64,000 bases of DNA from Thalassovita mangrovi (lineage in GTDB: Bacteria; Pseudomonadota; Alphaproteobacteria; Rhodobacterales; Rhodobacteraceae), in NCBI RefSeq assembly GCF_009857745.1, contig NZ_WWEN01000010.1, positions 1 to 64,000 of the forward strand, written 5' to 3'. How positions within the stretch are numbered: the first letter of the stretch is position 1; each line of letters starts with the position of its first letter. A program made the position numbers and the translations under genes. Below are positions 7,845 to 16,725 of the stretch, one piece after another. The notes beneath the pieces are model-generated. The model had not been told where the DNA came from. It saw only the letters and a list, made by a program, of their open reading frames with translations, and did no database searches.

Positions 7845-8560
7845 CCCGCGTTCTTGATATCCAGGGCCTGACCAAGGGCTTCACCATGCACCATCTGGGC
7901 AACCGGCTGGCGGCATTCGACAATATCTCCTTCAGCCTCGAAGCAGGGGAATTCCTGCTGCTGAAGGGCACCAACGGGGCGGGCAAATCCACCCTGTTGC
8001 GCACCATCTACCGCAGCTACCTCCCGCAATCGGGCAAGGTGCTGTTCCAGTCCGATCAGGGCGAAATCGATCTGGCCCGCGCGGCCGATATCGACATCAC
8101 CCATCTGCGCCGGACCGAAATCGGTTTCGTGACCCAATTCCTGACCGCCCGCCCCCGCGTGTCGGCCGAGGCGCTGGTCGCCGAACCGCTGCGCATGGCC
8201 GGGCAAAGCGCCGAGGACGCGCTGCAGGAAGCCCGCCGCTGGCTGGCCGCCTTCGGCGTGAAACCCGACCTGTGGCGCGCCTATCCGACCACCTTTTCGG
8301 GCGGCGAACAGCAGAAGGTGAACCTGGCCCGCGCGCTGATCCTGCCGCAGAAACTGCTTTTGCTGGACGAACCCACCGCCTCGCTCGACGCCACCGCGCG
8401 CGCCGCCCTGGTGGCGCGGCTGGCGGAGCTGAAGGCCAGCGGCACCGCGATGATCGGTGTCTTCCACCATCCCGACGACGTGGCGCATCTGATCGACCGC
8501 GTCATCGACCTGACCCCGGATGCCCCAAAACCAGAGGAGCGCGAAGATGTGGCTGTCTGA
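7841..8560 (+). CDS. phnL: PhnL, ABC-type ATPase of the C-P lyase complex
   Basis: A 239-residue ABC ATPase with Walker A KGTNGAGKST (near 45), signature FSGGEQQKVNLARAL and Walker B LLLLDEPTASLD, in the normal place after phnK. PhnL forms a dimer with PhnK on the C-P lyase core in recent E. coli structures. The start overlaps the phnK stop by four bases and the end overlaps the phnM start region by 14 bases. Confidence 0.92.
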   Translation: MTRVLDIQGLTKGFTMHHLGNRLAAFDNISFSLEAGEFLLLKGTNGAGKSTLLRTIYRSYLPQSGKVLFQSDQGEIDLARAADIDITHLRRTEIGFVTQFLTARPRVSAEALVAEPLRMAGQSAEDALQEARRWLAAFGVKPDLWRAYPTTFSGGEQQKVNLARALILPQKLLLLDEPTASLDATARAALVARLAELKASGTAMIGVFHHPDDVAHLIDRVIDLTPDAPKPEEREDVAV

Positions 8561-9728
8561 TTTCACCCTCGTCCTGCCCGACCGCGTGGTCGAGCACGGA
8601 TCGGTCCGCATCGAAAACGGGCTGATCGCGGACATCGCCGAAACGCCAGTGCCCGGCGGGCTGCCCGGCAACGGGTTGCAGATCTTCCCCGGTTTCATCG
8701 ACATGCACGGCGACATGATCGAGATCGAAATGGAACCGCGGATGAAGGTCGATTTCCCGATGGAGGTGGCGCTGCCGCATCTCGACGCGCGGCTGGCGGC
8801 CTCGGGGGTGACCACCGCCTATGCCGCGGTCAGCTTTTCGCGCGCCGCGAAAAATGGCGAACGGCGCTCGTTCGAACATACCAGCGAAACCATCCGCAAC
8901 CTGCATGCCCTGCGCGACAGCTGCCGGGTCGATCACAAGATCCACGCGCGCTTCGACATCACCTTCGACAACGCGGTCGGCGTTCTGGCCGACCTGATCG
9001 AGGCGGGCACCGTCGATCTGGTGTCGCTAATGGATCACACGCCGGGACAGGGCCAGTACCGCGATATCGAACGCCACGTCGCCCATGTCGCCGCCCTGCG
9101 CGGCGTCAGCGAAACCGAGGCGCGCCAGATCGTGACCACCAGGATCGCCGAACGCAGCCGACCGCAGCAGATCCTTCTCGACAACATGCGGCAGGTGTCC
9201 GAGCTGTGCCAAAGCCACGGCGTGGCGCTGGCCAGCCATGACGACGACACCGCCGACAAGGCGCATCTGATGGCCGATCTGGGCGCCGCCATCGGCGAAT
9301 TCCCGGTCACGCTGGAGGCAGCGAAAACCGCCGCCGACCGGGGCATGATGAACGCGATGGGCGCGCCCAACGCGATGCGCGGCCAAAGCTATTCCGGCAA
9401 CCTGTCGGCGCGTCAGGCGCATGAAAAGGGGCTGCTGCACATCCTCGCCGCCGATTATCACCCCGGCGCGATCCTGCCCGCGATCCGCATCCTGGCCGAC
9501 ACCGATCCGAACGGGCTGGCCGGGGCGGCGGCGCTGGCGACGGCCAACCCGGCCAAGGCGCTTGGCCTGGCCGACCGGGGCCGGTTGCAGCCCGGATTGC
9601 GCGCCGATCTGGCGGTGGTCGATCCGGAGGGCATGGGCCGGGTGATCGCCAGCTTCTCGCGCGGCGAAGTGATTTTCTCCAACGGATCGCTGAACGGTCT
9701 GGCCGAGCGGGTTCAGGCGGTGGCCTGA
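8547..9728 (+). CDS. phnM: PhnM, ribosyl-phosphonate 5-triphosphate diphosphatase (copy 1)
   Basis: A 393-residue amidohydrolase of the PhnM family, which removes diphosphate from alpha-D-ribose 1-alkylphosphonate 5-triphosphate. Metal-site motifs are DMHGDMIEIEM near 52, LMDHTPGQGQ near 166, LASHDDDT near 228 and the PNAMRGQS and ADYHPGAI segments. The start at 8547 has AGAGGAG seven bases upstream and overlaps the end of phnL. An intrinsic terminator follows, so this is the last gene of the phnF-M operon. phnN and phnP, often found next, are absent. A second, more divergent PhnM is encoded at 17406-18647. Confidence 0.92.
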   Translation: MWLSDFTLVLPDRVVEHGSVRIENGLIADIAETPVPGGLPGNGLQIFPGFIDMHGDMIEIEMEPRMKVDFPMEVALPHLDARLAASGVTTAYAAVSFSRAAKNGERRSFEHTSETIRNLHALRDSCRVDHKIHARFDITFDNAVGVLADLIEAGTVDLVSLMDHTPGQGQYRDIERHVAHVAALRGVSETEARQIVTTRIAERSRPQQILLDNMRQVSELCQSHGVALASHDDDTADKAHLMADLGAAIGEFPVTLEAAKTAADRGMMNAMGAPNAMRGQSYSGNLSARQAHEKGLLHILAADYHPGAILPAIRILADTDPNGLAGAAALATANPAKALGLADRGRLQPGLRADLAVVDPEGMGRVIASFSRGEVIFSNGSLNGLAERVQAVA

Positions 9729-9756
9729 GACCCGGCAAGCGTTCAGCGAAAGATCG

Positions 9757-9783
9757 AAAGGGGCGCCCGGCAGGCGCCCCTTT
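9757..9783 (+). terminator. Intrinsic terminator after phnM copy 1
   Basis: AAAGGGGCGCC, a 5-base loop and GGCGCCCCTTT form a perfect 11-base-pair stem 28 bases after the phnM stop. The stem is symmetrical enough to serve the convergent DUF4260 gene as well. Confidence 0.85.
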
Positions 9784-9829
9784 GTCGATTCGAGATGGAG
9801 CCTGTCGTCACGGGCGGCTCAAGCGGCCC

Positions 9830-10204
9830 TCATTGACCGGACTTGCGGCCGATTTCGCCCAGATGGGTGAAGGTGAAGCCTTCGGGCGACTTCAACCCAT
9901 AGCCAAGCATCCGGTCGAACCCCGAATGGGCAAGCCAAAGCGCGCCGAGCGCCGAGATCGCCAACACACCAGTGACCATGCCCGCCGCAAGCAGCACCGC
10001 GCCCAAGGCGTAGACATGCATGAGATTATAGACCGCCGCGCCGAACCGGGGGCCTAGCGCATAGGCCGCGAAGGAAATGTCGGGGACGAAAAACAGCAGC
10101 ACCGCCTGCCACCAGCGGATCCCGTCATCCATGTAGAGGTAGGTGACGAGAGCCGCCAGAAACACGACCAATCCCTCAAGGCGCTGCCAAATGATTGTGT
10201 TCAT
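9830..10204 (-). CDS. DUF4260 family membrane protein
   Basis: A 124-residue protein with about four hydrophobic segments. Sequence features such as WWQAVLLFFVPDISFAAY and the C-terminal HSGFDRMLGYGLK match my memory of DUF4260, a small integral membrane family of unknown function. AGGAGAG stands just before the ATG. It runs against the phn operon and follows rpiB in the same direction after 92 bases. No role in phosphonate use can be inferred beyond its position between two phn units. Confidence 0.8.
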   Translation of the reverse strand: MNTIIWQRLEGLVVFLAALVTYLYMDDGIRWWQAVLLFFVPDISFAAYALGPRFGAAVYNLMHVYALGAVLLAAGMVTGVLAISALGALWLAHSGFDRMLGYGLKSPEGFTFTHLGEIGRKSGQ

Positions 10205-10296
10205 GACGACTCTCCTGGTGCGTGCCGGGCGGCTGATACCGGATTGGCCCCCGCGACAGGCGCCCCCTTTGAAAATCCGGGGCGATCAGGTCCGCG

Positions 10297-10746
10297 TTAC
10301 TCTTCCAGCGCCTTGATCATATCGACCCGCGTCCCATGCCGGCCGCCTTCGAATTCCGCGCCCAGGAAGGCATCCACGATATCCAGCGCCAGCCCTTCGC
10401 CCACCACGCGCGCGCCCAGCGACAGCATGTTGGCGTCGTTATGCTGGCGGATCATGCGGGCCGAAAACGTGTCGGAACAGGTGCCGCAGCGGATGCCCTT
10501 CACCTTGTTCGCGGCCATCATGATGCCCTGACCGGTGCCGCACAGGATGATGCCAAGACGGCAATCGCCCGACGCGACACGCTGCGCCGCCGCTTCGCCG
10601 TGCTTGGGATAATGGGTGCTTTCCGGCGTGACCGGGCCGATATCGACCACGTCCCAACCCTTCGCCGCGATATGTTCGGCAATGGCTTGACGCAGTTCAA
10701 TGGCGGCGTGGTCGCTTGAAAGGACGATGCGGTTATTGGCGGTCAT
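10297..10746 (-). CDS. rpiB: Ribose-5-phosphate isomerase B
   Basis: A 149-residue RpiB/LacAB-type isomerase interconverting ribose 5-phosphate and ribulose 5-phosphate. The N-terminal SSDHAAIELR, the catalytic Cys69 in ILCGTGQG and the GIRCGTCSD segment are those of RpiB. GGGAAG precedes the ATG. It sits between two phn operons and is divergent from phnC. The C-P lyase pathway builds ribose-phosphate intermediates, so a metabolic link is possible, but rpiB is also a common housekeeping gene here. Confidence 0.93.
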   Translation of the reverse strand: MTANNRIVLSSDHAAIELRQAIAEHIAAKGWDVVDIGPVTPESTHYPKHGEAAAQRVASGDCRLGIILCGTGQGIMMAANKVKGIRCGTCSDTFSARMIRQHNDANMLSLGARVVGEGLALDIVDAFLGAEFEGGRHGTRVDMIKALEE

Positions 10747-10915
10747 GGCGAGGTCTTCCCGTTTCCCGATGCAATTTTGAGGCTTGGGCGCGTTGAAACA
10801 GGTCTTGCCCCGCGCGTCAACATTTCCGGCTTTCGGCAGTCAAGCGCACTCATAGATTGTATATTATAGGCGCAAATCAGCCAGGCCATGCGCCCCCGCC
10901 CACCCGTAACCGTTT

Positions 10916-10943
10916 TGTCATTTTTGCGCGACGGAAGTGTCAT
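10916..10943 (+). promoter_or_regulatory. Possible Pho-box half sites upstream of phnC
   Basis: TTGTCATTT and GTGTCATTT place two TGTCAT units exactly 22 bases (two 11-base periods) apart in the rpiB-phnC intergenic region. PhoB units recur every 11 bases, but the middle unit is not recognisable. A TAGAAC (10976) could be the -10 of the phnC promoter. The rest of the 264-base gap shows nothing else I can call. Confidence 0.35.
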
Positions 10944-10990
10944 TTCGACGAGACGGCGCTGTTACCCGGGCTTCCTAGAACGGGCGGAGG

Positions 10991-11006
10991 AATCATTCGG
11001 ATGAAT
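10991..11006. promoter_or_regulatory. PhnF operator, copy 2
   Basis: AATCATTCGGATGAAT matches the perfect copy before phnF at 14 of 16 positions. It lies between a GGAGG (10986-10990) and the phnC ATG at 11011, so it falls in or just before the 5' untranslated leader. This is the expected place for a repressor that blocks transcription of the transporter operon. Confidence 0.65.
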
Positions 11007-11010
11007 CGCC

Positions 11011-11829
11011 ATGACTGCTGCACTGACCCTGAACGCCGTTTCGCGCCATTTCGGCGATACCAAGGCCGTCGATAACGTTTCGCTGTCCATCCAGCCGGGC
11101 CAGTTCGTCGGCGTCATCGGGCGCTCGGGGGCCGGGAAATCCACCATGCTGCGGCTGATCAACCGGCTGATCGACCCCACCGAGGGGTCGATTTCCTTCG
11201 ACGGCACCGACATCACATCGCTGAAGGGCAAGGCCCTGCGCGACTGGCGCCGCGATTGCGCGATGATCTTCCAGCAGTTCAACCTTGTCGACCGGCTCGA
11301 TGTGCTGACCAACGTGTTGATGGGGCGGCTCGCCGATCATGGTTTTGTCAGTTCCATGGCGATGCGGTTTTCCGACGCCGAACGCACCCTGGCGATCCAG
11401 GCGCTGGACCGGCTGGATATGGCGCCCAAGGCGCTGCAGCGCGCCGGCACCCTGTCGGGCGGCCAGCAGCAGCGCGTCGCCATCGCCCGCGCCCTGGTGC
11501 AGAAACCGCGCATCATGCTGGCCGACGAACCGATCGCCTCGCTCGATCCGGGCAACGCGACCCGGGTGATGGAGGCGCTGCGCAGCATCAACAAGGACGA
11601 CGGGCTGACCGTGCTGGTCAACCTGCACACGCTCGATACCGCGCGGGCCTATTGCGACCGGATCGTCGCCATGCGCTTCGGCCGGGTGATGTTCGACGGC
11701 ACCGCCGCGCAGCTGACCGACGACGTGGTGCGCGACATCTACGGGTCGGACGGGCTGGCCGAATTCAACGAAGCGGTCACCTCGACCTCGTTCAAACCCG
11801 GCGCGCATCCCGCGCCGATCCCCGCCTGA
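11011..11829 (+). CDS. phnC: PhnC, phosphonate ABC transporter ATPase
   Basis: A 272-residue ABC ATPase with Walker [10 protein letters not shown] at 37-45, signature [15 protein letters not shown] and Walker [14 protein letters not shown], followed by the [13 protein letters not shown] segment typical of PhnC. It energises import of phosphonates with PhnD and PhnE. The nearest Shine-Dalgarno-like GGAGG is 20 bases upstream and separated by the operator, so initiation may be leaderless or use a weak site. phnD follows after 37 bases. Confidence 0.95.
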   Translation: MTAALTLNAVSRHFGDTKAVDNVSLSIQPGQFVGVIGRSGAGKSTMLRLINRLIDPTEGSISFDGTDITSLKGKALRDWRRDCAMIFQQFNLVDRLDVLTNVLMGRLADHGFVSSMAMRFSDAERTLAIQALDRLDMAPKALQRAGTLSGGQQQRVAIARALVQKPRIMLADEPIASLDPGNATRVMEALRSINKDDGLTVLVNLHTLDTARAYCDRIVAMRFGRVMFDGTAAQLTDDVVRDIYGSDGLAEFNEAVTSTSFKPGAHPAPIPA

Positions 11830-11866
11830 TTACCCAACCACAGTCTGCAAACCAGGGAGAACCCCA

Positions 11867-12787
11867 ATGAAACTGCTGACCACCGCCGCCCTCGTGGCAC
11901 TGATCGCCGCCCCGGCCGTCGCCGAAGGCTGGAAAGATGACTACCAGGTCGTCAAGTTCGGCATCCTGTCGGGCGAAAACGAAAAAGACCGCCTGATGCG
12001 CAACGAACCGCTGCGCGCCTATCTGGAAAACAAGCTGGGCGTGAAGGTCGAGATTTTCACCGCCGGCAACTATGACGGCGTGATCCAGGCGCTGGCCGCC
12101 GACCAGATCGAAACCGCGCGGTTCGGCTCGTCCTCCTACGCGGCCGCTTATACCGCCACCGATGGCGGCGTGGTGCCGACCCTGACCAGCCAGAAAAAAG
12201 ACGGCAATACCGGCTACAACTCGATCGTCGTGACCCGCTGCGACAGCGGCATCAAGAACCTCGACGACGCCAAGGGCAAGGTCCACGCCTTCGCCGACCC
12301 GGACAGCACCTCGGGCTATGCCGTGCCCTTCTTCAACATGAAAGAACGCCTCGGGATCGACCCGAACAGCTATTTCGCCGCCATCCCGTTCTCGGGCTCG
12401 CACGAAGCCGGTGTTCAGGGCGTCGCCAACGGCACCTTCGACACCGCATCGACCTATCAGAACAGCGACGTGGACGGCATCCCGCAGCGGATGGAAGCCA
12501 AGGGCATGATCGAACCCGGCGTGATCTGCAAGATCTGGGAAAGCCCCGAAATCACCGTCGGCCCCTGGACCTTCCGCAAGAACCTGCCGGCCGACATGAT
12601 CGAGGAAATCACCGCCGCGATCGAAGAATTCCCGGCCGCAGACCCGGAAGGCTGGAAGCTCTACTCCTCCTTCGATCCCGAGGACAAGAACCCGACCACC
12701 GGCTTCACCCGCGTCGACCACGAACGGTATCAGTGGATCGTCGACATGCGCCAGTGGATGAAGCGCCAGCGCCGCGCCGGTTCGTAA
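11867..12787 (+). CDS. phnD: PhnD, periplasmic phosphonate-binding protein
   Basis: A 306-residue substrate-binding protein with a clear signal peptide (residues 1-19, cleavage after AVA). The body shows PhnD-type segments such as VKFGILSGENE at the start of the mature protein, GSSSYAAAY near 90 and DPDSTSGYAVP near 145 (the Ser/Thr-rich loop that binds the phosphonate group). GGGAGA precedes the ATG. A GC-rich hairpin after the stop may stabilise this upstream part of the message and raise PhnD over the permeases. Confidence 0.95.
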   Translation: MKLLTTAALVALIAAPAVAEGWKDDYQVVKFGILSGENEKDRLMRNEPLRAYLENKLGVKVEIFTAGNYDGVIQALAADQIETARFGSSSYAAAYTATDGGVVPTLTSQKKDGNTGYNSIVVTRCDSGIKNLDDAKGKVHAFADPDSTSGYAVPFFNMKERLGIDPNSYFAAIPFSGSHEAGVQGVANGTFDTASTYQNSDVDGIPQRMEAKGMIEPGVICKIWESPEITVGPWTFRKNLPADMIEEITAAIEEFPAADPEGWKLYSSFDPEDKNPTTGFTRVDHERYQWIVDMRQWMKRQRRAGS

Positions 12788-12799
12788 TCACCGCAAGCA

Positions 12800-12830
12800 A
12801 GGGGGCGGGTCATCACGACCCGCCCTTCTT
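12800..12830 (+). other. Hairpin between phnD and phnE
   Basis: GGGCGGGTC (12803-12811), a 5-base loop and GACCCGCCC (12817-12825) followed by TTCTT form a strong stem 15 bases after phnD. It is either a partial terminator or a 3'-end stabiliser, an arrangement common after binding-protein genes of ABC operons. Confidence 0.65.
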
Positions 12831-12852
12831 CTGTCCAAACGGACCGGAATTC

Positions 12853-13797
12853 ATGACCCATACCGCCGATTTTCCCGCCCAGCCCGCCCTGAACGGGCCG
12901 GATGCCATCGCCGCCTTCGAACGCGATTTCGCGATCCAGCGCCGCAAGGCGCGGATCAACTGGACCCTCGCCTCGGGGCTGTTTCTGGTCCTGTTCATGA
13001 CCACCGCCTGGCTCGGCGATTTCTTCAAGATCACCCAGGTGTCGCTGCCCGACGGATCGCGCGAATGGCGCTGGATCATCGGCGCGGGCCTGCCGCGGCT
13101 GGGCGAATATATCGAAAAGACCCTGCCCACGCTGAGCTGGGATAGCCTCGGCTCAGATTTCGGTGAATGGTTCTGGCGCTGGAAAGTCTGGCTCAAGCTG
13201 CTGATCGAAACCGTGCTGATCGCCTTCATGGCGACCGCTTTCGGGGTGATCGGCGGCTTCCTTCTGTCCTTCCCGGCGGCGCGCAACCTGTCGCCCAACA
13301 AATGGGTGCTGTGGATCAGCCGCCGCTATCTGGAAATCGCCCGCACCGTGCCGGAACTGGTCTGGGCGCTGATCTTCGTCTTCTGCTTCTCGGTCGGGCC
13401 GATGGCGGGGGTGATGGCGATCGGGCTGCATGCCTGCGGCGCGCTCGGCAAGCTATATTCGGAAGTGAACGAAAATATCGACATGCGCCCGCTGGAAGGC
13501 GTCAAGGCCGCGGGCGGCAGCTGGTTCGACCAAATCCGTTACGGCGCGGTGCCGCAGGTGCTGCCCAATATCATCAGCTACACGCTGCTGCGCTTTGAAA
13601 TCAACGTCCGGTCCTCGTCGATCATCGGCTATGTCGGCGCCGGCGGGCTGGGCCAGGAAATCAGGACCGCGATGAGTTTCCAGGAATATACCGACCTGTC
13701 GGCGCTGTTCCTGATCATCTTCGTCACCGTGGGGCTGATCGACTTTGGCTCGGAAAAGCTGCGCCACCGCGTCATCGGAATGGGAGAACGGGCATGA
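12853..13797 (+). CDS. phnE: PhnE, phosphonate ABC transporter permease 1
   Basis: A 314-residue permease with several membrane segments (first near residues 37-56) and the cytoplasmic EAA-type loop LEGVKAAGGSWFDQIRYG that contacts PhnC. The start at 12853 gives the normal PhnE size; an upstream extension would overlap phnD and the hairpin. Only a weak GGACCGGA lies before the ATG. The stop overlaps the second permease by four bases, so the two probably form a heterodimeric channel. Confidence 0.93.
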   Translation: MTHTADFPAQPALNGPDAIAAFERDFAIQRRKARINWTLASGLFLVLFMTTAWLGDFFKITQVSLPDGSREWRWIIGAGLPRLGEYIEKTLPTLSWDSLGSDFGEWFWRWKVWLKLLIETVLIAFMATAFGVIGGFLLSFPAARNLSPNKWVLWISRRYLEIARTVPELVWALIFVFCFSVGPMAGVMAIGLHACGALGKLYSEVNENIDMRPLEGVKAAGGSWFDQIRYGAVPQVLPNIISYTLLRFEINVRSSSIIGYVGAGGLGQEIRTAMSFQEYTDLSALFLIIFVTVGLIDFGSEKLRHRVIGMGERA

Positions 13798-14651
13798 GCG
13801 TTTCGCAAGACCAGATCGAAGAGGCCCGCGCGGCGATGCCGCTGGCCTTCCGCGCGCCCTTGCCCGTGCGGCTGCGCCGCGCCGGCACATGGGCGCTGTT
13901 CCTGGGGCTGTTCGCCTATTGTCTCTGGGCCTTCAACTTCTCGCCCGCCCGCATCTGGGAAGGCATCCTGCGGCTTGGCAACGTTCTGGCCTTCATGTTC
14001 CCGCCCTATGTCTGGAAAAGCTGGACGGAGTTTTCCGACGTCGCCAAGGGGCTGGGCGAAACCCTATCGATGGCCTTTCTCGGCACGCTGCTGGGCGCGA
14101 TCTTCGCCTTTCCGCTGTCCTTCCTCGGGGCCAAGAACGTCAACCGGCTGAATTTCCTGCGCCTGAGCACCCGGCGCGGTTACGATTTCATCCGCGCATT
14201 CGAGACGCTGATCCTGGCGCTGATCTTCATCCGCGCCTTCGGGCTGGGCCCGCTGCCCGGTATCCTCGCCATCGCGGTCAGCGAGATCGGCACCTTCGCC
14301 AAGCTGTTTTCCGAAGCCATCGAAAACACCTCGGAGAAACCGATCGAAGGGATCAAGTCGGCGGGCGGATCGCGGTTCCAGCAAATCCGCTTCGGGCTGC
14401 TGCCGCAGGTCAACCCGGTGATCCTGTCGGTGCTGCTTTACAACTTCGAATCCAACGTCCGGTCCGGCACCATCCTGGGCATCGTCGGCGCCGGCGGCAT
14501 CGGCTTCCTGCTGTCCGACCGGATCGCCGCCTATCGCTGGGACGAAGCCTGGTCGATCATCTTCCTGATCATCGCGATGGTCTATGTCATCGATTACCTC
14601 AGCGGCGTCATCCGCAAGCGGATCATCGGCAACTGGGAAGGCGCCAAGTGA
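13794..14651 (+). CDS. phnE: PhnE, phosphonate ABC transporter permease 2
   Basis: A 285-residue PhnE paralogue with about six membrane segments and the EAA-type loop IEGIKSAGGSRFQQIRFG. Its start overlaps the stop of the first permease (ATGA), with GGGAGAACGGG upstream. Two consecutive phnE genes are common in alphaproteobacteria. Confidence 0.94.
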   Translation: MSVSQDQIEEARAAMPLAFRAPLPVRLRRAGTWALFLGLFAYCLWAFNFSPARIWEGILRLGNVLAFMFPPYVWKSWTEFSDVAKGLGETLSMAFLGTLLGAIFAFPLSFLGAKNVNRLNFLRLSTRRGYDFIRAFETLILALIFIRAFGLGPLPGILAIAVSEIGTFAKLFSEAIENTSEKPIEGIKSAGGSRFQQIRFGLLPQVNPVILSVLLYNFESNVRSGTILGIVGAGGIGFLLSDRIAAYRWDEAWSIIFLIIAMVYVIDYLSGVIRKRIIGNWEGAK

Positions 14652-14709
14652 TCCGGGGCGCGTATCATAGCGGGGCGCCCTGCCCCGCCCGATCACAGGG
14701 ATAACGACC

Positions 14710-15564
14710 ATGACCAGCCCCTTCGACATCACCGTCGTCTTCGCCGCGCCGTCGGGCAGCGCCAAGCTGCTGGCCCCGCGCGGCCTGGACACGCCGCAGG
14801 CCAGCAGCCTGGGCTGCACCGTAAGCGGCGCGACGATCAGCGAAACGACCGAGGCCACGACCGGCCAGAGAGCGCTGATCCTCACCCCGGACAGCGACCG
14901 GGTGGAACTGCGCTATCGCTTCACCCCCGACCCGGCCGCCTATCCCGACGCGATGTTCGCCCCGCGCCAGACCCGATTCACCCGCGCCGCTGACGACCTG
15001 ACCGAGGAAACCGCCGAAATCGCGCCCGATGCCGATCCCTTGGCCCGCGCCCAGGCCATCGCCCGCGCCACGGCGGAACGCTTCACCTACGGCCACCCGG
15101 AAGAGAAATTCAACGACGGGCTGGATCACGTTCCCGCGCTCGGCTGCGGCATGGCCGAAGGCTCCTGCGTCGACATCAACACCTATTTCATCGCCGCCCT
15201 GCGCGCGGCGGGGATCGAGGCGGGCTATGTCACCGGCTATTTCTTTCCGGCCGAAAAGCGCGACCATTGCGAAGACATGCATTGCTGGGTGGTCACCCGG
15301 ATCGGCGGCGAGGTGCAGGACTGGGATATCGCCCATCACCTGAAACTGGGCAGCCGCGACATCCGCCCGGCGCTGAACCCGAAACCGGGGTTCCGCGCCG
15401 CGATGGCCCATTCGATGGGGCTGGATTTCCCCGAACTGGGCATCCGCGAGGCCAAGCTGATCGCCGAACCGATGTGGATCGACGGGCCGGCCCTGCGCCG
15501 GGTCGAAGGATTGTCGATCCGGCTGCATCACCCGGACCTGCCGGGCGCGGAGGGTTCCGCATGA
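14710..15564 (+). CDS. Transglutaminase-like cysteine protein in the phnCDE operon
   Basis: A 284-residue cytoplasmic protein without a signal peptide. The N-terminal half (about 1-105) resembles the beta domain found before bacterial transglutaminase-like domains, and the second half has the triad: Cys153 in EGSCVDINT, His191 in DMHCWVV and Asp206 in QDWDIAHH. Such domains are proteases, amidases or acyl transferases. It is placed 58 bases after phnE and its stop overlaps the next gene (ATGA), so it belongs to the phn operon, probably under PhnF control. A peptide-type or amide-type phosphonate derivative is one speculative substrate. I know of no established role in phosphonate use. Confidence 0.82.
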   Translation: MTSPFDITVVFAAPSGSAKLLAPRGLDTPQASSLGCTVSGATISETTEATTGQRALILTPDSDRVELRYRFTPDPAAYPDAMFAPRQTRFTRAADDLTEETAEIAPDADPLARAQAIARATAERFTYGHPEEKFNDGLDHVPALGCGMAEGSCVDINTYFIAALRAAGIEAGYVTGYFFPAEKRDHCEDMHCWVVTRIGGEVQDWDIAHHLKLGSRDIRPALNPKPGFRAAMAHSMGLDFPELGIREAKLIAEPMWIDGPALRRVEGLSIRLHHPDLPGAEGSA

Positions 15565-16190
15565 GCGGCGCGGGCGACAAGGCGCATCTGTCCGAAACCC
15601 CCACCATCCACCCCGAAGCGCAGGTGGTGAATTGCGATCTGGGCGCCTGGACCGAGGTCGGCAAGGGCACGATGATGAAGGATGCCCAGATGGGCGATTA
15701 TTCCTATATCACCCAACATTGCCACGTGGTCTGGACCACCATCGGCAAGTTCTGTTCGATCGCCAACGCCACCCGGATCAACCCGGGCAATCACCCGACC
15801 TGGCGCGCCGTGCAGCACCATTCGGTCTATCGTTCCGAAGCCTATGGGCTGGGCCCGGACGACGCGGATTTCTTCCAGTGGCGCAAGGATCACTGGGTCA
15901 CCATCGGCCATGACGTGTGGATCGGTCACGGGGTCACGGTGACGGCGGGTGTCAGTATCGGCACCGGCGCGGTGATCGGCGCGGGCGCGGTTGTCACCCG
16001 CGACGTGGCCCCCTATACCGTGGTGGGTGGCGTTCCGGCCCGGCCGATCAAGCGGCGCTTCACCGAAGCGCAGGCCGAAGCGCTGCAGGAGATGGCCTGG
16101 TGGGACTGGCCGCGCGAAAGATACGCCGCGGCCCTTCCCGATATCCGGGCGCTGAGCGTGGACGCCTTCATTGAGAAATATCACCGCTGA
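15561..16190 (+). CDS. Hexapeptide-repeat acyltransferase of phosphonate loci
   Basis: A 209-residue left-handed beta-helix transferase. Hexapeptide steps run from about residue 20 to 165 (for example [10 protein letters not shown] and [20 protein letters not shown]), and HYGH-like [10 protein letters not shown] provides the acetyl-CoA-type active-site His. It matches the phosphonate metabolism transferase family (TIGR03308 type) often found in phn operons, perhaps acting on aminoalkylphosphonates as PhnO does. The start overlaps the stop of the transglutaminase-like gene. The end overlaps the presumed TTG start of the next gene by 20 bases. Confidence 0.88.
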   Translation: MSGAGDKAHLSETPTIHPEAQVVNCDLGAWTEVGKGTMMKDAQMGDYSYITQHCHVVWTTIGKFCSIANATRINPGNHPTWRAVQHHSVYRSEAYGLGPDDADFFQWRKDHWVTIGHDVWIGHGVTVTAGVSIGTGAVIGAGAVVTRDVAPYTVVGGVPARPIKRRFTEAQAEALQEMAWWDWPRERYAAALPDIRALSVDAFIEKYHR

Positions 16191-16725
16191 TCCGCCGCCC
16201 GCCCCCCGCCGCCGCAAGGTGATCGACAAGGGGTTCCTGGTGCTTCTCGCCTTCACTGTGCTGGGCGGGATCGGGGTGGCGCTGAAATCCGGTATCGGAC
16301 GGGTCGGTGAAATCGCGGTCGAAACGCTCGGCTTCATCGTCGTTCTCGGCCCCAAGATCGCCGCCGGCGTCTTCATCGCCGCCACCCTGCCTCTGCTCCT
16401 GCCGCGCGACCGCGTCGCCACCTGGATCGGTCGCAACAGCGGGCTGCGCGGCCTGACCATCGCGATGCTGGCCGGGCTGCTGATCCCCGGCGGCCCGTCG
16501 ATGACCTTCCCGCTGGCGGCCGGGTTCGCCGCCGCCGGGGCCGATTTGGGCGCCATCATCGCCTTCGTTTCGGGCTGGAGCCTGTTGAGCCTAAACCGTA
16601 CCTTGATCTGGGAATTTTCCTTCCTGCCGCATGACATGGTGGCGCTGCGCTGGATCCTGTCGCTGCCGGTGCCCGTGCTGCTGGGGCTGGCGGTGCGGGC
16701 CCTGCCCTTGAAGGTGCGGACATGA
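16171..16725 (+). CDS. Half-size permease, DUF318/ArsP-like (N-terminal partner)
   Basis: An integral membrane protein of up to 184 residues with about four to five hydrophobic segments and a [20 protein letters not shown] loop that resembles the predicted permease family DUF318 (ArsP/YraQ). That family has two such loops in one chain; here each half has its own gene. The start is uncertain: TTG at 16171 overlaps the previous gene, while GTG at 16219 would shorten it by 16 residues. The stop overlaps the next start (ATGA). The substrate is unknown; the operon suggests export or import of a phosphonate-derived compound. Confidence 0.7.
   Translation: MRNITADPPPAPRRRKVIDKGFLVLLAFTVLGGIGVALKSGIGRVGEIAVETLGFIVVLGPKIAAGVFIAATLPLLLPRDRVATWIGRNSGLRGLTIAMLAGLLIPGGPSMTFPLAAGFAAAGADLGAIIAFVSGWSLLSLNRTLIWEFSFLPHDMVALRWILSLPVPVLLGLAVRALPLKVRT

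Noticed and set aside
10861-10870. Minus-strand TATAAT as rpiB promoter
   Set aside because: The hexamer is perfect, but no -35 stands at a suitable distance and rpiB begins 115 bases away; not called.
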